A stretch of 41,408 nt of DNA from Campylobacter concisus. Its GTDB lineage: Bacteria > Campylobacterota > Campylobacteria > Campylobacterales > Campylobacteraceae. Below the pieces are notes generated by a model, which did not search any database, had not been told where the DNA came from, and saw only the letters and a list, made by a program, of their open reading frames with translations. Below are positions 1 through 9,335 of the stretch, in pieces. Both the position numbers and the translations under genes were made by a program. The DNA is taken from assembly GCF_015230015.1 (NCBI RefSeq), contig NZ_JAAKZC010000019.1:1-41408 (forward strand), written 5' to 3'. Each line of letters begins with the position of its first letter. Position 1 is the first letter of the stretch.

Positions 1-1
1 G

Positions 2-808
2 ATGGATAGAGGTTATTATTTTGAAAGTGATAATTTGGAATGCTCAGAATACAAAAATTTTAAATACACAAGTTGCTTTACTCCTACTTACAAAAGTGGC
101 TTTTACACAATAGAAGGAAATCCGCATCAATATTGCTTCTCAAATAAAAAAGTTGATATCGATGGAAAAAATAAAACACTTAACAAAAAAGATTTTGAAA
201 ATTTGATAGATAAAATGCTAGACAATATAAATTTCAGAGAAGCGATAGATACGTTAATGATAGTAAATACCTTGTCTATAAGCTACTACTCAATGAGATT
301 ACTTGCAACAGTTTTAGAAATTTTAACGCAAAAAAATGAATCGGACAATAAGAGAACTGGAATAAAAAGAACTACTTATGAAAAAGATTTTATTAAGCAG
401 CTCAAGAAAGAAGTAAAACGACTCATAGGAGATAATTCTAGTTTAAAAGAAAAAGAGAAAAATATATTAGGCAGAATTGACAATATATTTAATCTACCAA
501 ACAATGATAAGTTATTATCATTGTTTGATGAAAATACAATTAAATTAAACGAGTTAGATAAAAAGTGTATTATGCTTAGGAATCATTTCTTACATGGAAA
601 TGTGTCCATAACTAGCATTCTTAAAAATCAAGACGAGATAACACAAGTAATGTTTATATACTTAAAATTAAATACATTGATAAATGCTGCAATATATAGC
701 AGTATAGGATACAAAGGGATAATAAGAAATTTACCAAAACTTTTTATGGATTACAAAAATATAGAAGAGCTCCAGAACGAAGAGTATTTTATTTCTATAA
801 ATCAATAG
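2..808 (+). CDS. HEPN-domain protein, probably the C-terminal part of a longer gene cut by the window edge
   Basis: The visible product is at most 268 aa. Its first ATG lies one base from the window edge, so no ribosome site can be seen and the real start is probably outside. The last 100 residues contain the motif RNHFLHG, which fits the R-x4-H signature of HEPN ribonucleases, preceded by predicted helices (TLSISYYSMRLLATVLEIL and a Lys-rich helix). The C-terminal helix pattern after the motif reminds me of the HEPN domain of ApeA-type anti-phage proteins; this is recognition by eye, not a search. The N-terminal part is Tyr/Phe/Lys rich and I do not recognise it. The gene is clearly more AT-rich than lon next door, with many AAA, ATA and AAT codons, which suggests transfer. 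It ends before a strong stem-loop at 862-893. It could also be an abortive-infection or toxin HEPN protein of another family. Confidence 0.6.
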   Translation: MDRGYYFESDNLECSEYKNFKYTSCFTPTYKSGFYTIEGNPHQYCFSNKKVDIDGKNKTLNKKDFENLIDKMLDNINFREAIDTLMIVNTLSISYYSMRLLATVLEILTQKNESDNKRTGIKRTTYEKDFIKQLKKEVKRLIGDNSSLKEKEKNILGRIDNIFNLPNNDKLLSLFDENTIKLNELDKKCIMLRNHFLHGNVSITSILKNQDEITQVMFIYLKLNTLINAAIYSSIGYKGIIRNLPKLFMDYKNIEELQNEEYFISINQ

Positions 809-861
809 ATAAAACTTACAAAATTTCTAGTAGCCTTAGATCGAATTAATATTGTTAAGTT

Positions 862-900
862 TCTCATTTTTTACATTAAGGCAAAAAATGAGATTTTTTA
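862..900 (+). terminator. Rho-independent terminator after the HEPN gene
   Basis: An 11-bp perfect stem (862-872 with 883-893) has a 10-base loop and is followed directly by a run of T (894-899). It lies 53 bases after the stop codon of the HEPN gene and is oriented to end its transcript. Confidence 0.8.
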
Positions 901-1083
901 TGAAAATTATGAGATAGGTTAAAGGGTCTTCAAAGGCTTATTAAATGTCTTTAAATTTATTTTTTGAGAGCTTGAACGTATCTTACCTTTGATAGGATAC
1001 TCTCTTATGAGATCTTTCGATTTTTAAATATTCAATAGTATTTAAAGTTTATTTGACGAATTTTTATGCTTTTTAAGGGTTAA

Positions 1084-1151
1084 ATCTTGCATTTAAAATG
1101 ATAGTATGCAAAGCCCGATTTTTTTCTCCACTATCATTTTAAATGCAAGAT
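1084..1151. repeat. Perfect 22-bp inverted repeat with a 24-base loop
   Basis: Bases 1084-1105 are the exact reverse complement of 1130-1151. The word CATTTTAAATGC inside the right arm (1135-1146) is repeated at 1157-1168 and appears inverted at 1089-1100. The loop contains a run of seven T. The element could be a small RNA fold, a protein-binding palindrome or a remnant of a mobile element; nothing in the sequence decides this. Confidence 0.85.
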
Positions 1152-1186
1152 ACTGCCATTTTAAATGCGCGCCGATAAATTGACTA

Positions 1187-1224
1187 CTGATTTTAGGTCT
1201 CGCAAAGCTTGCCACTAAAATCAG
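1187..1224. repeat. Second stem-loop next to the long inverted repeat
   Basis: CTGATTTTAG (1187-1196) pairs perfectly with CTAAAATCAG (1215-1224). The 18-base loop itself contains a small GCAA/TTGC hairpin. There is no T-run after it on either strand, so it does not look like a standard terminator. Confidence 0.7.
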
Positions 1225-1338
1225 AGCCGAAATTACTCGTTCATGAAATTTTAAAATTTACTAGAAATTTTCGCGTTATATTGTTTAAATTATCAACTAC
1301 TTATATGTGCTTTTTGTACTTTTAGGATTATAAATTTA

Positions 1339-1367
1339 TCTAGCCCTAAAGTGAGATTAGGGCTAGA
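1339..1367 (-). terminator. Terminator of lon
   Basis: An 11-bp perfect stem (1339-1349 with 1357-1367, 7-base loop) begins 8 bases past the lon stop codon. On the minus strand it is followed by an A/T-rich tail rather than a pure T-run. Confidence 0.7.
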
Positions 1368-1374
1368 GTATGGA

Positions 1375-3792
1375 TTATTTTTTAGCTACAAGAGCGTTTT
1401 TTAGTACATCATCGATCGTATCTACGGCGATGATCTTCATGTCGCCTTTTACTTCAGCTGGGATATCGACAAGGTCGCGATCGTAGTTTTTGCGAGGTAT
1501 CAGAGCTGTTTTGATGCCAGCTTTGTGAGCGGCGATCAGCTTCTCTTTTAGCCCGCCGATAGGTAGCACCCTGCCACTTAGCGTGATCTCGCCAGTCATC
1601 GCCACATCGTGTCTTACTTTTGTATCAGTAAGTATCGATGCGATCGCCGTTGTCATCGTGATGCCAGCGCTTGGACCGTCTTTTGGCACCGCACCCTCTG
1701 GCACGTGCAAGTGCAGATCGTAGCGTCTATAAACGTCGCTGGCTTCTAGCTTGTGTTTGTCATCGTCAAATTTTGGCACGATATTCATCGGCACTTTTAG
1801 CTTTTTATTATCGATCAGCACTTTTACAACGCTAAATGCGATGTGAGCGCTCTCTTTCATCACGTCGCCTAGCTGACCGGTGATCTGCATGCTGCCTTTG
1901 CCTTGGATCCTGATAGCCTCGATCCTTAGCACGTCGCCTCCGACACTGGTCCACGCGAGGCCATTTACCAAGCCGATCTGATCTTTTTTATCTGCTGGCT
2001 CGATCTCATAGACCTTTTTCTCTAAAAACTCTTTTAAATTTTTAGCCGTGACGCTGATCTTGCCTTCGTTCTTTTTGGTGAGGATATTTTTAGCGACTTT
2101 TCTTAGTATGTCAGCGATCCTGCGGCGTAAATTTCGCACGCCACTCTCTCTTGTGTAGTCGCTAATTATTAGCTCAAGTGCCTCTTTGCTGATACTTACA
2201 TCGCTTGGTTTTAGGCCGTGCTTTTTAAGCTCTTGGGGCAAGAGATATTTTTTAGCGATCTCAAATTTCTCTTGTGGGGTATATGAGCTAAGCTCAATAA
2301 ACTCCATCCTGTCGCGAAGTGCAGCTGGTATCATGCTCACGTCATTTGCTGTGGCGATGAAGATGATCTTGCTAAGATCGATGTTGAAATTTAGGTAGTA
2401 GTCTCTAAATTTGTTGTTTTGCTCTGGGTCTAAAATTTCAAGTAAAACAGCGGTCGGATCGCCTCTGTAGCTTCTGCCAACCTTGTCGATCTCGTCTAAT
2501 ACAACCACTGGGTTCATCTGCTTGGCTTCTATGAGTCCTTGCACGATGCGGCCTGGCATAGCGCCTATATAGGTGCGGCGGTGGCCTCTTAGTTCGTTTA
2601 CATCCTCAAGTCCGCCAAGTGCGATCCTAACTAGCTCGCGCTTTAGCGCCTTTGCGATTGAGTTTGCAAGGCTGGTTTTACCCACACCTGGAGGGCCTGC
2701 AAAGCATAAAATGGCGCCATTATTTACCTTTTCGCCAACGCCCCTAAGCTCCAAAAGCTCACGCAATGCAAAATACTCCTCTATGCGCTCTTTTGGCTTC
2801 TCTAAGCTGTAGTGGTCGGCATTTAGGTGCTTGCTCACTTCGGCGATAGAGGATTTTTTCTTAGCTATATTTTCAAATGGGATCTCAAGTACCCAGTCAA
2901 GGTAGCTCTGCAAAGTGTTTGCATCGGCCGAGTCTGGGTGCATGCGAGAAAGCTTATCTATTTGTTTTTTGATCTCTTTATAGGCGTCCTCAGCCATAAA
3001 TTTCTTCTTAGCTTCAAGCTTTTTGCGGTACTCTTCAAGCTCCTCTTCTCGGCTAGTGTCCGCCCCAAGCTCAGCTTGAATTTGCTTTAGCTGCTCTTTT
3101 AAAAAGTACTCTTTGTTTGTCTTGTCGATCTTTGAATGGACTTTGTTTTTTATCTCTTTTTGAAGCTTGTTTGCCTCGATCTCTTCGATAACGTAGTCGA
3201 TGAGCTTTAGTAGGCGCTGCTCTAAATTTTCTTCTATAAAAAAGCTATAAGCGATCTGCTTTTTTAGACGAAGTGCGCTTGAGACTAGGTCGCAAACCCT
3301 GATCGCTTCAGCGCTCTCTTCGATCGTTTTTAAAAGATCAGGCGGGAAAAAGTGGCTAAACTGCGAAAGCTCTCTTACCTTTTCTCTTAAAACCACGATG
3401 AGAGCGTCAGTTTTGACCTGTGATGGGCGCTTGACGTGGAGCATATCGACGATACCACGGAGTGGATTTATGCCTGATTGTTTTAAAATTCTGCCCTTGT
3501 CGATGCCCTGAAATAGCACCTTCACACGGCCATCTGGCAGTGGCACACGGCGCATTATCGTGCCGATCACGCCTGCGTCATATATACCGTCAAAGTCTCT
3601 AGCGCCGTCTTGCTGGGGCTTTGTAGGCACGACAAGGATCGGCGTCTCCTCTTGTATAGCTAGCTCAAGAGCTTTTAAATTTTCTTCGTCGCTCAAAAAA
3701 AGCGGCGTTATCATAAATGGATATAAAAATAGCTCGTCTTCAACGATGATAGGAATTTCGGTTGGCAAGCTTTTGTTTTCGTTTATTTGCAA
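1375..3792 (-). CDS. lon: ATP-dependent protease Lon
   Basis: The 805-aa product is a full-length LonA-type protease, which degrades misfolded and regulatory proteins in the cytoplasm. In order it shows the N-terminal substrate-binding domain (about 1-205), a coiled-coil Lys/Glu-rich segment (about 210-300), the AAA+ domain with Walker A GPPGVGKT near residue 367 and Walker B VVLDEID, and the C-terminal protease domain with the serine in DGPSAG (near residue 707) and the partner lysine in GGLKEKL (near 750). The start is TTG with an AGGAGA ribosome site a few bases upstream. It lies 8 bases after bamD on the same strand, so the two are probably co-transcribed. The internal open frames on the other strand are shadows. 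No HAIR-type heat-shock operator was noticed. Confidence 0.97.
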   Translation of the reverse strand: MQINENKSLPTEIPIIVEDELFLYPFMITPLFLSDEENLKALELAIQEETPILVVPTKPQQDGARDFDGIYDAGVIGTIMRRVPLPDGRVKVLFQGIDKGRILKQSGINPLRGIVDMLHVKRPSQVKTDALIVVLREKVRELSQFSHFFPPDLLKTIEESAEAIRVCDLVSSALRLKKQIAYSFFIEENLEQRLLKLIDYVIEEIEANKLQKEIKNKVHSKIDKTNKEYFLKEQLKQIQAELGADTSREEELEEYRKKLEAKKKFMAEDAYKEIKKQIDKLSRMHPDSADANTLQSYLDWVLEIPFENIAKKKSSIAEVSKHLNADHYSLEKPKERIEEYFALRELLELRGVGEKVNNGAILCFAGPPGVGKTSLANSIAKALKRELVRIALGGLEDVNELRGHRRTYIGAMPGRIVQGLIEAKQMNPVVVLDEIDKVGRSYRGDPTAVLLEILDPEQNNKFRDYYLNFNIDLSKIIFIATANDVSMIPAALRDRMEFIELSSYTPQEKFEIAKKYLLPQELKKHGLKPSDVSISKEALELIISDYTRESGVRNLRRRIADILRKVAKNILTKKNEGKISVTAKNLKEFLEKKVYEIEPADKKDQIGLVNGLAWTSVGGDVLRIEAIRIQGKGSMQITGQLGDVMKESAHIAFSVVKVLIDNKKLKVPMNIVPKFDDDKHKLEASDVYRRYDLHLHVPEGAVPKDGPSAGITMTTAIASILTDTKVRHDVAMTGEITLSGRVLPIGGLKEKLIAAHKAGIKTALIPRKNYDRDLVDIPAEVKGDMKIIAVDTIDDVLKNALVAKK

Positions 3793-3800
3793 AATTTCTC

Positions 3801-4448
3801 CTATTCAAACAGTTTTCTATACCATGCCACGTCAGGTTTGATAAGGTCTGAGTTTTTAAACGGCGACTCTTCTAGCTTTTGCTCGTAAATTTTAGCCGAA
3901 ACGTCACGTCCAGTTCTCTTGTAAAGATCTGCTATTTGTATGTCTAAGAAGTAAAGCGCTAGTTTAAATTTGATGAGCATAGTCTCGATAAGTGGCTTAT
4001 ACTCGGTATTTGGATACATATAAAGAAATTTCTCGATCTCAGTTACGCTATCTTCCATGAGCTTTTGGTTGCGGTTTGGCTGGGTAAATGAGTCAAAATT
4101 TGCTTTTATCTTTAGATACTGAGCAAATTCTGTTTTTGGGCCGTTATCGCCGTATCTTTTGATGTATTCATCAAGATAGTGATTTGCCATGAGATACTCT
4201 TCGTCATTTGCATGAGCTTGGGCAAGGATGAGTAAAATTTGCTCCAAAAGTGGGCTTGCAACGTGCTCGCTAGCCATTGAAACGTAGTGTTTATCAGCTG
4301 ACTCCAGATCGCCATCTTTTATGTCAGCGATGACTTGAGCGTACCACTCGTCTGGAGTTAGATTGTAAAGTTCGGTGTATTTTTCAGCACAACCACTAAA
4401 AAGCCCTAAAAGAGCTACTACTGCTAGAAATTTAGAAAATCTTTTCAT
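3801..4448 (-). CDS. bamD: Outer-membrane assembly lipoprotein BamD (ComL/YfiO family)
   Basis: The 215-aa lipoprotein is the essential partner of BamA in inserting beta-barrel proteins into the outer membrane. The N-terminus has a short basic signal peptide and a lipobox (LFSGC) with the lipidated Cys at residue 20. The mature part is made of TPR-like helical hairpins (for example around [20 protein letters not shown]), as in BamD, and the length is close to family size. The ATG start is preceded by AGGAAAAG on the minus strand. The gene directly precedes lon and is divergent from fliW, an arrangement I recall from C. jejuni. Confidence 0.9.
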   Translation of the reverse strand: MKRFSKFLAVVALLGLFSGCAEKYTELYNLTPDEWYAQVIADIKDGDLESADKHYVSMASEHVASPLLEQILLILAQAHANDEEYLMANHYLDEYIKRYGDNGPKTEFAQYLKIKANFDSFTQPNRNQKLMEDSVTEIEKFLYMYPNTEYKPLIETMLIKFKLALYFLDIQIADLYKRTGRDVSAKIYEQKLEESPFKNSDLIKPDVAWYRKLFE

Positions 4449-4526
4449 GCTTTTCCTTAAAAATTTTAAATTCGCTTATTTTACATTTTTTGGCATTATT
4501 TTTGTATAAATTTTTTAAAACTATGC

Positions 4527-4532
4527 TAAAAT
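4527..4532 (+). promoter_or_regulatory. Possible sigma-70 -10 box for fliW
   Basis: TAAAAT lies 28 bases before the fliW start in a T-rich divergent spacer (4449-4560). It resembles a Campylobacter sigma-70 -10 element. No sigma-28 or sigma-54 flagellar promoter consensus was seen here. Confidence 0.35.
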
Positions 4533-4560
4533 AAGGCAATTTTACAAAACAGGAGTTAGT

Positions 4561-4944
4561 ATGATTTTTAGTGTTAAAAGCCCTATTTTAGGCTTCGAGC
4601 ATATCAAGACGATGGAACTTATTGAGCTCGATAAATTTTTTGTTAAGCTAGCAAGTAAAGATGATGAAACATCTTTTACAATGATAAATCCTTTCGCGTT
4701 AAGAAGTTATGAATTTGACATCCCAAGCTACTATGAAGAGCTTATGGATATCAAAGAGAGCTCGCAACTTAGAATTTACAACATCATCGTAGTTGCCCTC
4801 CCACTTGAGAAATCAACCGTGAATTTCGTGGCTCCTATCGTTTGCAATATGGACAATATGACTTTATCTCAAGTAGTGCTTGACGTTACAAAGTATCCAC
4901 AATACGGACAAGCTGAAATGATAGAAAATTTCATACAAAAATAA
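4561..4944 (+). CDS. fliW: Flagellar assembly factor FliW
   Basis: The 127-aa cytoplasmic protein matches FliW in length and in the opening [13 protein letters not shown], plus the [14 protein letters not shown] region of the beta-barrel fold. FliW binds flagellin and antagonises CsrA, linking flagellin synthesis to export. The start ATG follows an AGGAG site (4550-4554). The gene is divergent from bamD. The large secreted-protein gene follows 53 bases later, separated by a short hairpin at 4958-4976, so the two may be only partly co-transcribed. Confidence 0.93.
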   Translation: MIFSVKSPILGFEHIKTMELIELDKFFVKLASKDDETSFTMINPFALRSYEFDIPSYYEELMDIKESSQLRIYNIIVVALPLEKSTVNFVAPIVCNMDNMTLSQVVLDVTKYPQYGQAEMIENFIQK

Positions 4945-4957
4945 CAAACAAGGACGT

Positions 4958-4976
4958 TTAGAGCTCTTAGCTCTAA
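4958..4976 (+). promoter_or_regulatory. Hairpin between fliW and the exoprotein gene
   Basis: TTAGAGCT (4958-4965) and AGCTCTAA (4969-4976) form a perfect 8-bp stem with a 3-base loop. No T-run follows, so it may be an attenuating or RNA-stabilising structure rather than a terminator. It ends 7 bases before the ribosome site of the next gene. Confidence 0.45.
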
Positions 4977-4997
4977 TTACATTAAGGAGATTGTAAT

Positions 4998-7900
4998 TTG
5001 AAAATTCTTTTTTTATTCCTATTTTCTTTTATCTATGTTTTTGGCGATGTTGATCCTGATGCTCTTGTATTGCCAGCTAGTGTCGGTGAGTGCTCCGCAG
5101 AGCAAACTGCAAGCTGTAACGGAAAAGTTTGCAAGATCGACTTTGATGGCATGAAGCATTGTGTTACTGGTGCTCAAAATACATGGGTGGTATATCCATC
5201 AGATCCAACTTCAAATAATAGCCAATCAGTAACACTAGACGGATATCTTGATAATAACAATCCAGACAATACACTTAGTAAGCAAGATAAATTTACAAGA
5301 ATTTTTGGCGATATGGACGTTATCGGAGCCAGTGTTATCATGCCAAGGGTACTTGGCTATAACTTTGATCCAAAGGCAAGTGCTGCTGGAGGCGATCCTT
5401 TGGTTGAAACCTCTCAGATTGTTGAAAAGACATATGTCAATGAAGAGTCGAGCCTAGCTGGTAGGAGATTTAAAAACTCATCTCGCGCGACTTTTAAATT
5501 TGAAAATAAAAGTGAATTTGAACGAAATAATATAGATGGTAAAAAGATAAAATACGCAAGGCTTTACTGGGGCGGTGCTATATATGGTGAACGAACTGCA
5601 GAATACCAGCTGCTAAAGAATTTATTTGAAGATATTTTTGGCTACTCAAGCGTTAAATTTAAAACACCAAAAGGAATATATACTGTAAAAGCTGATTATA
5701 ATGATATTAAGTGGGAGAGTTCATTTACTTCTTATAATAAAAACTCAGTGCCAAGAGATACTTACTACCCATACTGCTATCACAAAGATCACCCAAATGA
5801 TACTACCTATGCAAATTGGTGCGGTGATCCAAGTGGCAATTACAAAGATGCAGTTCACTATAATACAGCTGACCCAAACAAAACAGCCCAAAGATCAAAT
5901 TTGGGTGCAAGAAGTGGTGCATCATACTTTGTCTATCAAGCAAGTGCTGATGTAACTAAACTAGTACAAGATAGCCTTGGTACAACTGAGGCTGGCAGGA
6001 CATTTGCAGTTGGTAACATCGCATCAACTATCTTTAAACTATCTAGGAACTACAACTATAATGTAACGATAAGTAATGAAACAAGGACTTTAACCTTATC
6101 TTATGGTGCGGTTTTATATGGTGATGGAGGCTGGATATATAGCTATGTGCCATCTCAGTTTGGTGGTTGGAGCTTAGTTATAGTTTATGACTTTGGTGAG
6201 AAGGTTGGAGAGGACAAACACATAAAACCAAGGGATGTTAATATCTATAGTGGTATGGCAAATATCTCGCCTAATGTCGAAAGAAATAAGGTATTACAAA
6301 GTGCACAAAAAACAGAGATAAATTTAAAATTTGAAGACTTTTTTACTCCATCTGCTGGAACTATAGATTCTAGTTTGGCATTTATGGGTTTTGGTGGACG
6401 CAAAGAGATTATAGGTGAGGATATAATGATAAAAAAGAAAGATGGTCCATTCGAGAGTCTTTTTACTGCCGCATCTCCGTCAGGATTAAATTTACAACAC
6501 AATCAGTTTGACTCATCTATAACGAGATTTGGCAAACTTGCCAATGTAAATAAAAAATATAATGCAATGATGGATCTAGATATATTTGATATATCAAATT
6601 TCATGTCACATAGGCAAAGTGAGGTTGATATTAAGTTTAACGTAAAGGCTGAAAAGATAGGTGACAATATCCAAGGTGATAGGATAAATCTCGGAATGGC
6701 TGGTTTTTCAACGATACTTTATGACCCTGATGTTTGTTATGAAGAAAAGATTTTTATTACCAAGGAAGGTAAAAATGCAGAAGGTAGAACTATATATATT
6801 GATGATAAAAATGTAACTAAGGAAGGCCAAGGTACTACTTCAGTAAAACCTGGAACCTTGATAAAAGTATTAACTACTATAAAAAATAAAGGCAACGAAG
6901 ATGCACGAAAAGTTCAAGTAAAAGTCAACATTGATCCTAAATTTATGAGCTATGTGGATAAATCTGGTTGTACGGAAATTTTTAAACCTAGTGGATCAAC
7001 CGTAGCATGCCCTATGGACGATAATGGAGCGCATTATTTTAAGAAATTAAGTGATTATAATCTAAGGTATTACGTCGGCCAAGACGCTAATAGCTCTCAA
7101 GGTGGTACAATAGAAAGATCATATCGATATCCAACGGATATTAGATTTGTAGGGACTGTAGGTGCAAATTCTGAATATCGTAAGATAGGCTATGAAGCTG
7201 AATATGAAAGTACTATCGCTGGTAAGACCATAAAATATAAAGGCAAGATAAATGAATGTGTACCCACAAACTATAGTTTAACGGTAACTAATGAAGATGA
7301 AAATAACTTCTATCCGCGAAGTAAAGCAGATGACGCAGGTCCAAATTTTAAAAATAGACTTTTTACAAAGATAGCAAACAAGCCTTTTGATATCACGATA
7401 TCAAACTATGATAAGACTAGCGGGGCTTTAAAAGCACCTGACTCAAATACCGACGTGACGTTAAAGCTAGTGACTGATTGTAGCTCAAATAATTCGGTCA
7501 TACCTGAAAAAACTTATAATTTTACTACCGCGACACACACTCTTACAAAAAGCGTAACAGTGCCGATACCATATCCAGCTCTTCATGTAAAGCTTAGTTA
7601 TCTTAATAAGCTTACAAATTTAACTGATGAAAAATGCGAAGACTTTGATACTTTTGCTGTTAGACCAGCTAAATTTGATATTTATGATTCGCCTAATGGC
7701 CCTATGATAGGTGGTAAAAGTCATACTGATTTTATAATCGGTGCTTATGATGCTAAAGGGGACCTTACAAAAGGATTTATAAGTACTGCAAGTAGTGATA
7801 TGAAGGCTGGTGATGGAGCGCAACTACTACCTAAGGTATTTGCTGGCTGCACTCTACCAGCAGATCTATCAGACAAAGATAGCAGAGAAAATAAATTTGA

Positions 7901-9335
7901 GATAAGCTTCAATAACCCAAATAAGGCTATCGGAGTTATTACAAATATTAGCACTAACAAGGTAGGACTTTCTTTCTCAGACATCGGAGATACAAATTTT
8001 TACGCTATGGACTCAGTTTATACAAGCGTGGATCAAGATACAAATCATGGAGATGACTGCGTAAAATCGTATAGTAGAGACTCTAGGAAAAACCGAAATA
8101 ATCCACTGGATTTATACAATAATGATTTATCAATAGATCCAAATAATCCAAGTCACGATCCAGATGGCATGGGTAGGATAGGTTGTAATATAGTGTTCGA
8201 AGAACAACACAATCAACTAAATTTTATCCCAGAATATCTTGATGTGAGTGATTTTGAGATCATATCAAGTGACTTTTCATATATCTCAAATGAGGAAACT
8301 TTGTGGTCACCGACATTAAAATTTAAAGTAAAAGCAATGTTGTCTAATGAAAATCCAAGAGCTTCTGGCGACAACACAGCGCATCTTTATAAAAGTGGCT
8401 GCTATGCAAGTAATGCTGTCTTTAATATAAAGGTAGGGGATATAATACCTAACTATATAGACAACAATGGGTCAAAATTAAGCAGTGGTGAAGATGGTGT
8501 TAAAAAGCTAAATAGCGAGATATTATTTTTTGGTACTACTGATCAAAATGCGATTGTTCAAAAGCTAAAAGCATCACCTCATGACGGCGGCTATATGGTA
8601 AAAAAAGAGGCTTTTAGAAGTGATGGCACAGCTGAGATAGATCTCAAATTTAACTTCAAGCGCGAAAAAAATGTAGCTAAAAATCCTTTTGAGGTAACAA
8701 GTGATATATTTACTTTTACAAAATTAGCCGAAGATGAAAATAGCATAAATAAAACAAAAGGTAGCCAATACTTAAAACCATCTAGGAAAACATCGGCGAA
8801 ATTTTACTACGCTAGGACATATGCACCTTACTATGAGGGACCAAACACTGGCTTTAAGGCAAAAATTTACTACGGAGTGTATTGCAATGGTTGCGATGAG
8901 AGTAAATTTATGTTGCAAAAACCAGGATCAAGCGCTCGCTGGGAGGAGTTTGCGGGTACGCACTCATGGTATGTAAATCCTCTGCACGATGCTAGTTATG
9001 GCAATGTCGATAGTTACAGCTTTTCAAATCACACTACACGAGATACAGCCAAAGAGACAGCACTTAGTGACGGCATCAGCTACATTTATGTAAAAAATAA
9101 CCGAGCAGTTACAGATATAGCCAAAATGCATACAAAAAACTGGCTCATATATAATGAATTTGATAAAGATGCGGTGACAAATGATTTCACAGTGAGATTT
9201 CTCGTGCCAAATGGCGACTGGGCTGGCAAGACCTTAAAAAGTGGCTCTGGCAAAGGTGACGTGGGAAATGTCATAGGTGGCGAAAACAACTTTAATGATC
9301 TAAGCGATAAGACAAATAGGAGAATTTCTTGGTAA
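4998..9335 (+). CDS. Very large secreted protein with a DUF11-like domain, encoded with pseudopilins
   Basis: The 1445-aa product starts at TTG, 7 bases after an AAGGAGA site, and opens with a signal peptide (MKILFLFLFSFIYVFG). I do not recognise a named family for the whole. Residues about 180-420 carry ARLYWGGAIYG and GGWSLVIVYDFGE, a pattern seen in beta-rich exoproteins of the DUF3344/DUF11 kind. Residues about 577-705 look like a DUF11 Ig-like domain (TLIKVLTTIKNKGNEDARKV). The remainder is beta-rich and Asn/Asp/Ser-rich, with scattered Cys pairs, including CNGC near residue 1296. No membrane anchor or sorting signal is visible at the C-terminus. The stop overlaps the first pseudopilin gene by 7 bases, so this protein is probably made together with a type II secretion/type IV pilus-like tip. 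It could be the cargo, a tip adhesin comparable in role to PilY1, or a surface protein. Codons are more AT-rich than in the neighbouring core genes. Confidence 0.75.
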   Translation: MKILFLFLFSFIYVFGDVDPDALVLPASVGECSAEQTASCNGKVCKIDFDGMKHCVTGAQNTWVVYPSDPTSNNSQSVTLDGYLDNNNPDNTLSKQDKFTRIFGDMDVIGASVIMPRVLGYNFDPKASAAGGDPLVETSQIVEKTYVNEESSLAGRRFKNSSRATFKFENKSEFERNNIDGKKIKYARLYWGGAIYGERTAEYQLLKNLFEDIFGYSSVKFKTPKGIYTVKADYNDIKWESSFTSYNKNSVPRDTYYPYCYHKDHPNDTTYANWCGDPSGNYKDAVHYNTADPNKTAQRSNLGARSGASYFVYQASADVTKLVQDSLGTTEAGRTFAVGNIASTIFKLSRNYNYNVTISNETRTLTLSYGAVLYGDGGWIYSYVPSQFGGWSLVIVYDFGEKVGEDKHIKPRDVNIYSGMANISPNVERNKVLQSAQKTEINLKFEDFFTPSAGTIDSSLAFMGFGGRKEIIGEDIMIKKKDGPFESLFTAASPSGLNLQHNQFDSSITRFGKLANVNKKYNAMMDLDIFDISNFMSHRQSEVDIKFNVKAEKIGDNIQGDRINLGMAGFSTILYDPDVCYEEKIFITKEGKNAEGRTIYIDDKNVTKEGQGTTSVKPGTLIKVLTTIKNKGNEDARKVQVKVNIDPKFMSYVDKSGCTEIFKPSGSTVACPMDDNGAHYFKKLSDYNLRYYVGQDANSSQGGTIERSYRYPTDIRFVGTVGANSEYRKIGYEAEYESTIAGKTIKYKGKINECVPTNYSLTVTNEDENNFYPRSKADDAGPNFKNRLFTKIANKPFDITISNYDKTSGALKAPDSNTDVTLKLVTDCSSNNSVIPEKTYNFTTATHTLTKSVTVPIPYPALHVKLSYLNKLTNLTDEKCEDFDTFAVRPAKFDIYDSPNGPMIGGKSHTDFIIGAYDAKGDLTKGFISTASSDMKAGDGAQLLPKVFAGCTLPADLSDKDSRENKFEISFNNPNKAIGVITNISTNKVGLSFSDIGDTNFYAMDSVYTSVDQDTNHGDDCVKSYSRDSRKNRNNPLDLYNNDLSIDPNNPSHDPDGMGRIGCNIVFEEQHNQLNFIPEYLDVSDFEIISSDFSYISNEETLWSPTLKFKVKAMLSNENPRASGDNTAHLYKSGCYASNAVFNIKVGDIIPNYIDNNGSKLSSGEDGVKKLNSEILFFGTTDQNAIVQKLKASPHDGGYMVKKEAFRSDGTAEIDLKFNFKREKNVAKNPFEVTSDIFTFTKLAEDENSINKTKGSQYLKPSRKTSAKFYYARTYAPYYEGPNTGFKAKIYYGVYCNGCDESKFMLQKPGSSARWEEFAGTHSWYVNPLHDASYGNVDSYSFSNHTTRDTAKETALSDGISYIYVKNNRAVTDIAKMHTKNWLIYNEFDKDAVTNDFTVRFLVPNGDWAGKTLKSGSGKGDVGNVIGGENNFNDLSDKTNRRISW

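Larger units (their letters stand above)
809..1374. other. Gene-free AT-rich stretch with several inverted repeats
   Basis: No convincing ORF is present in these 566 bases. They hold the HEPN terminator (862-900), a perfect 22-bp inverted repeat (1084-1151), a second hairpin (1187-1224) and the lon terminator (1339-1367). The rest (about 901-1080 and 1225-1335) is AT-rich and shows nothing I can name. Confidence 0.7.

Noticed and set aside
2186-3090. Several open frames opposite lon
   Set aside because: They are shadows of the strongly coding lon frame.
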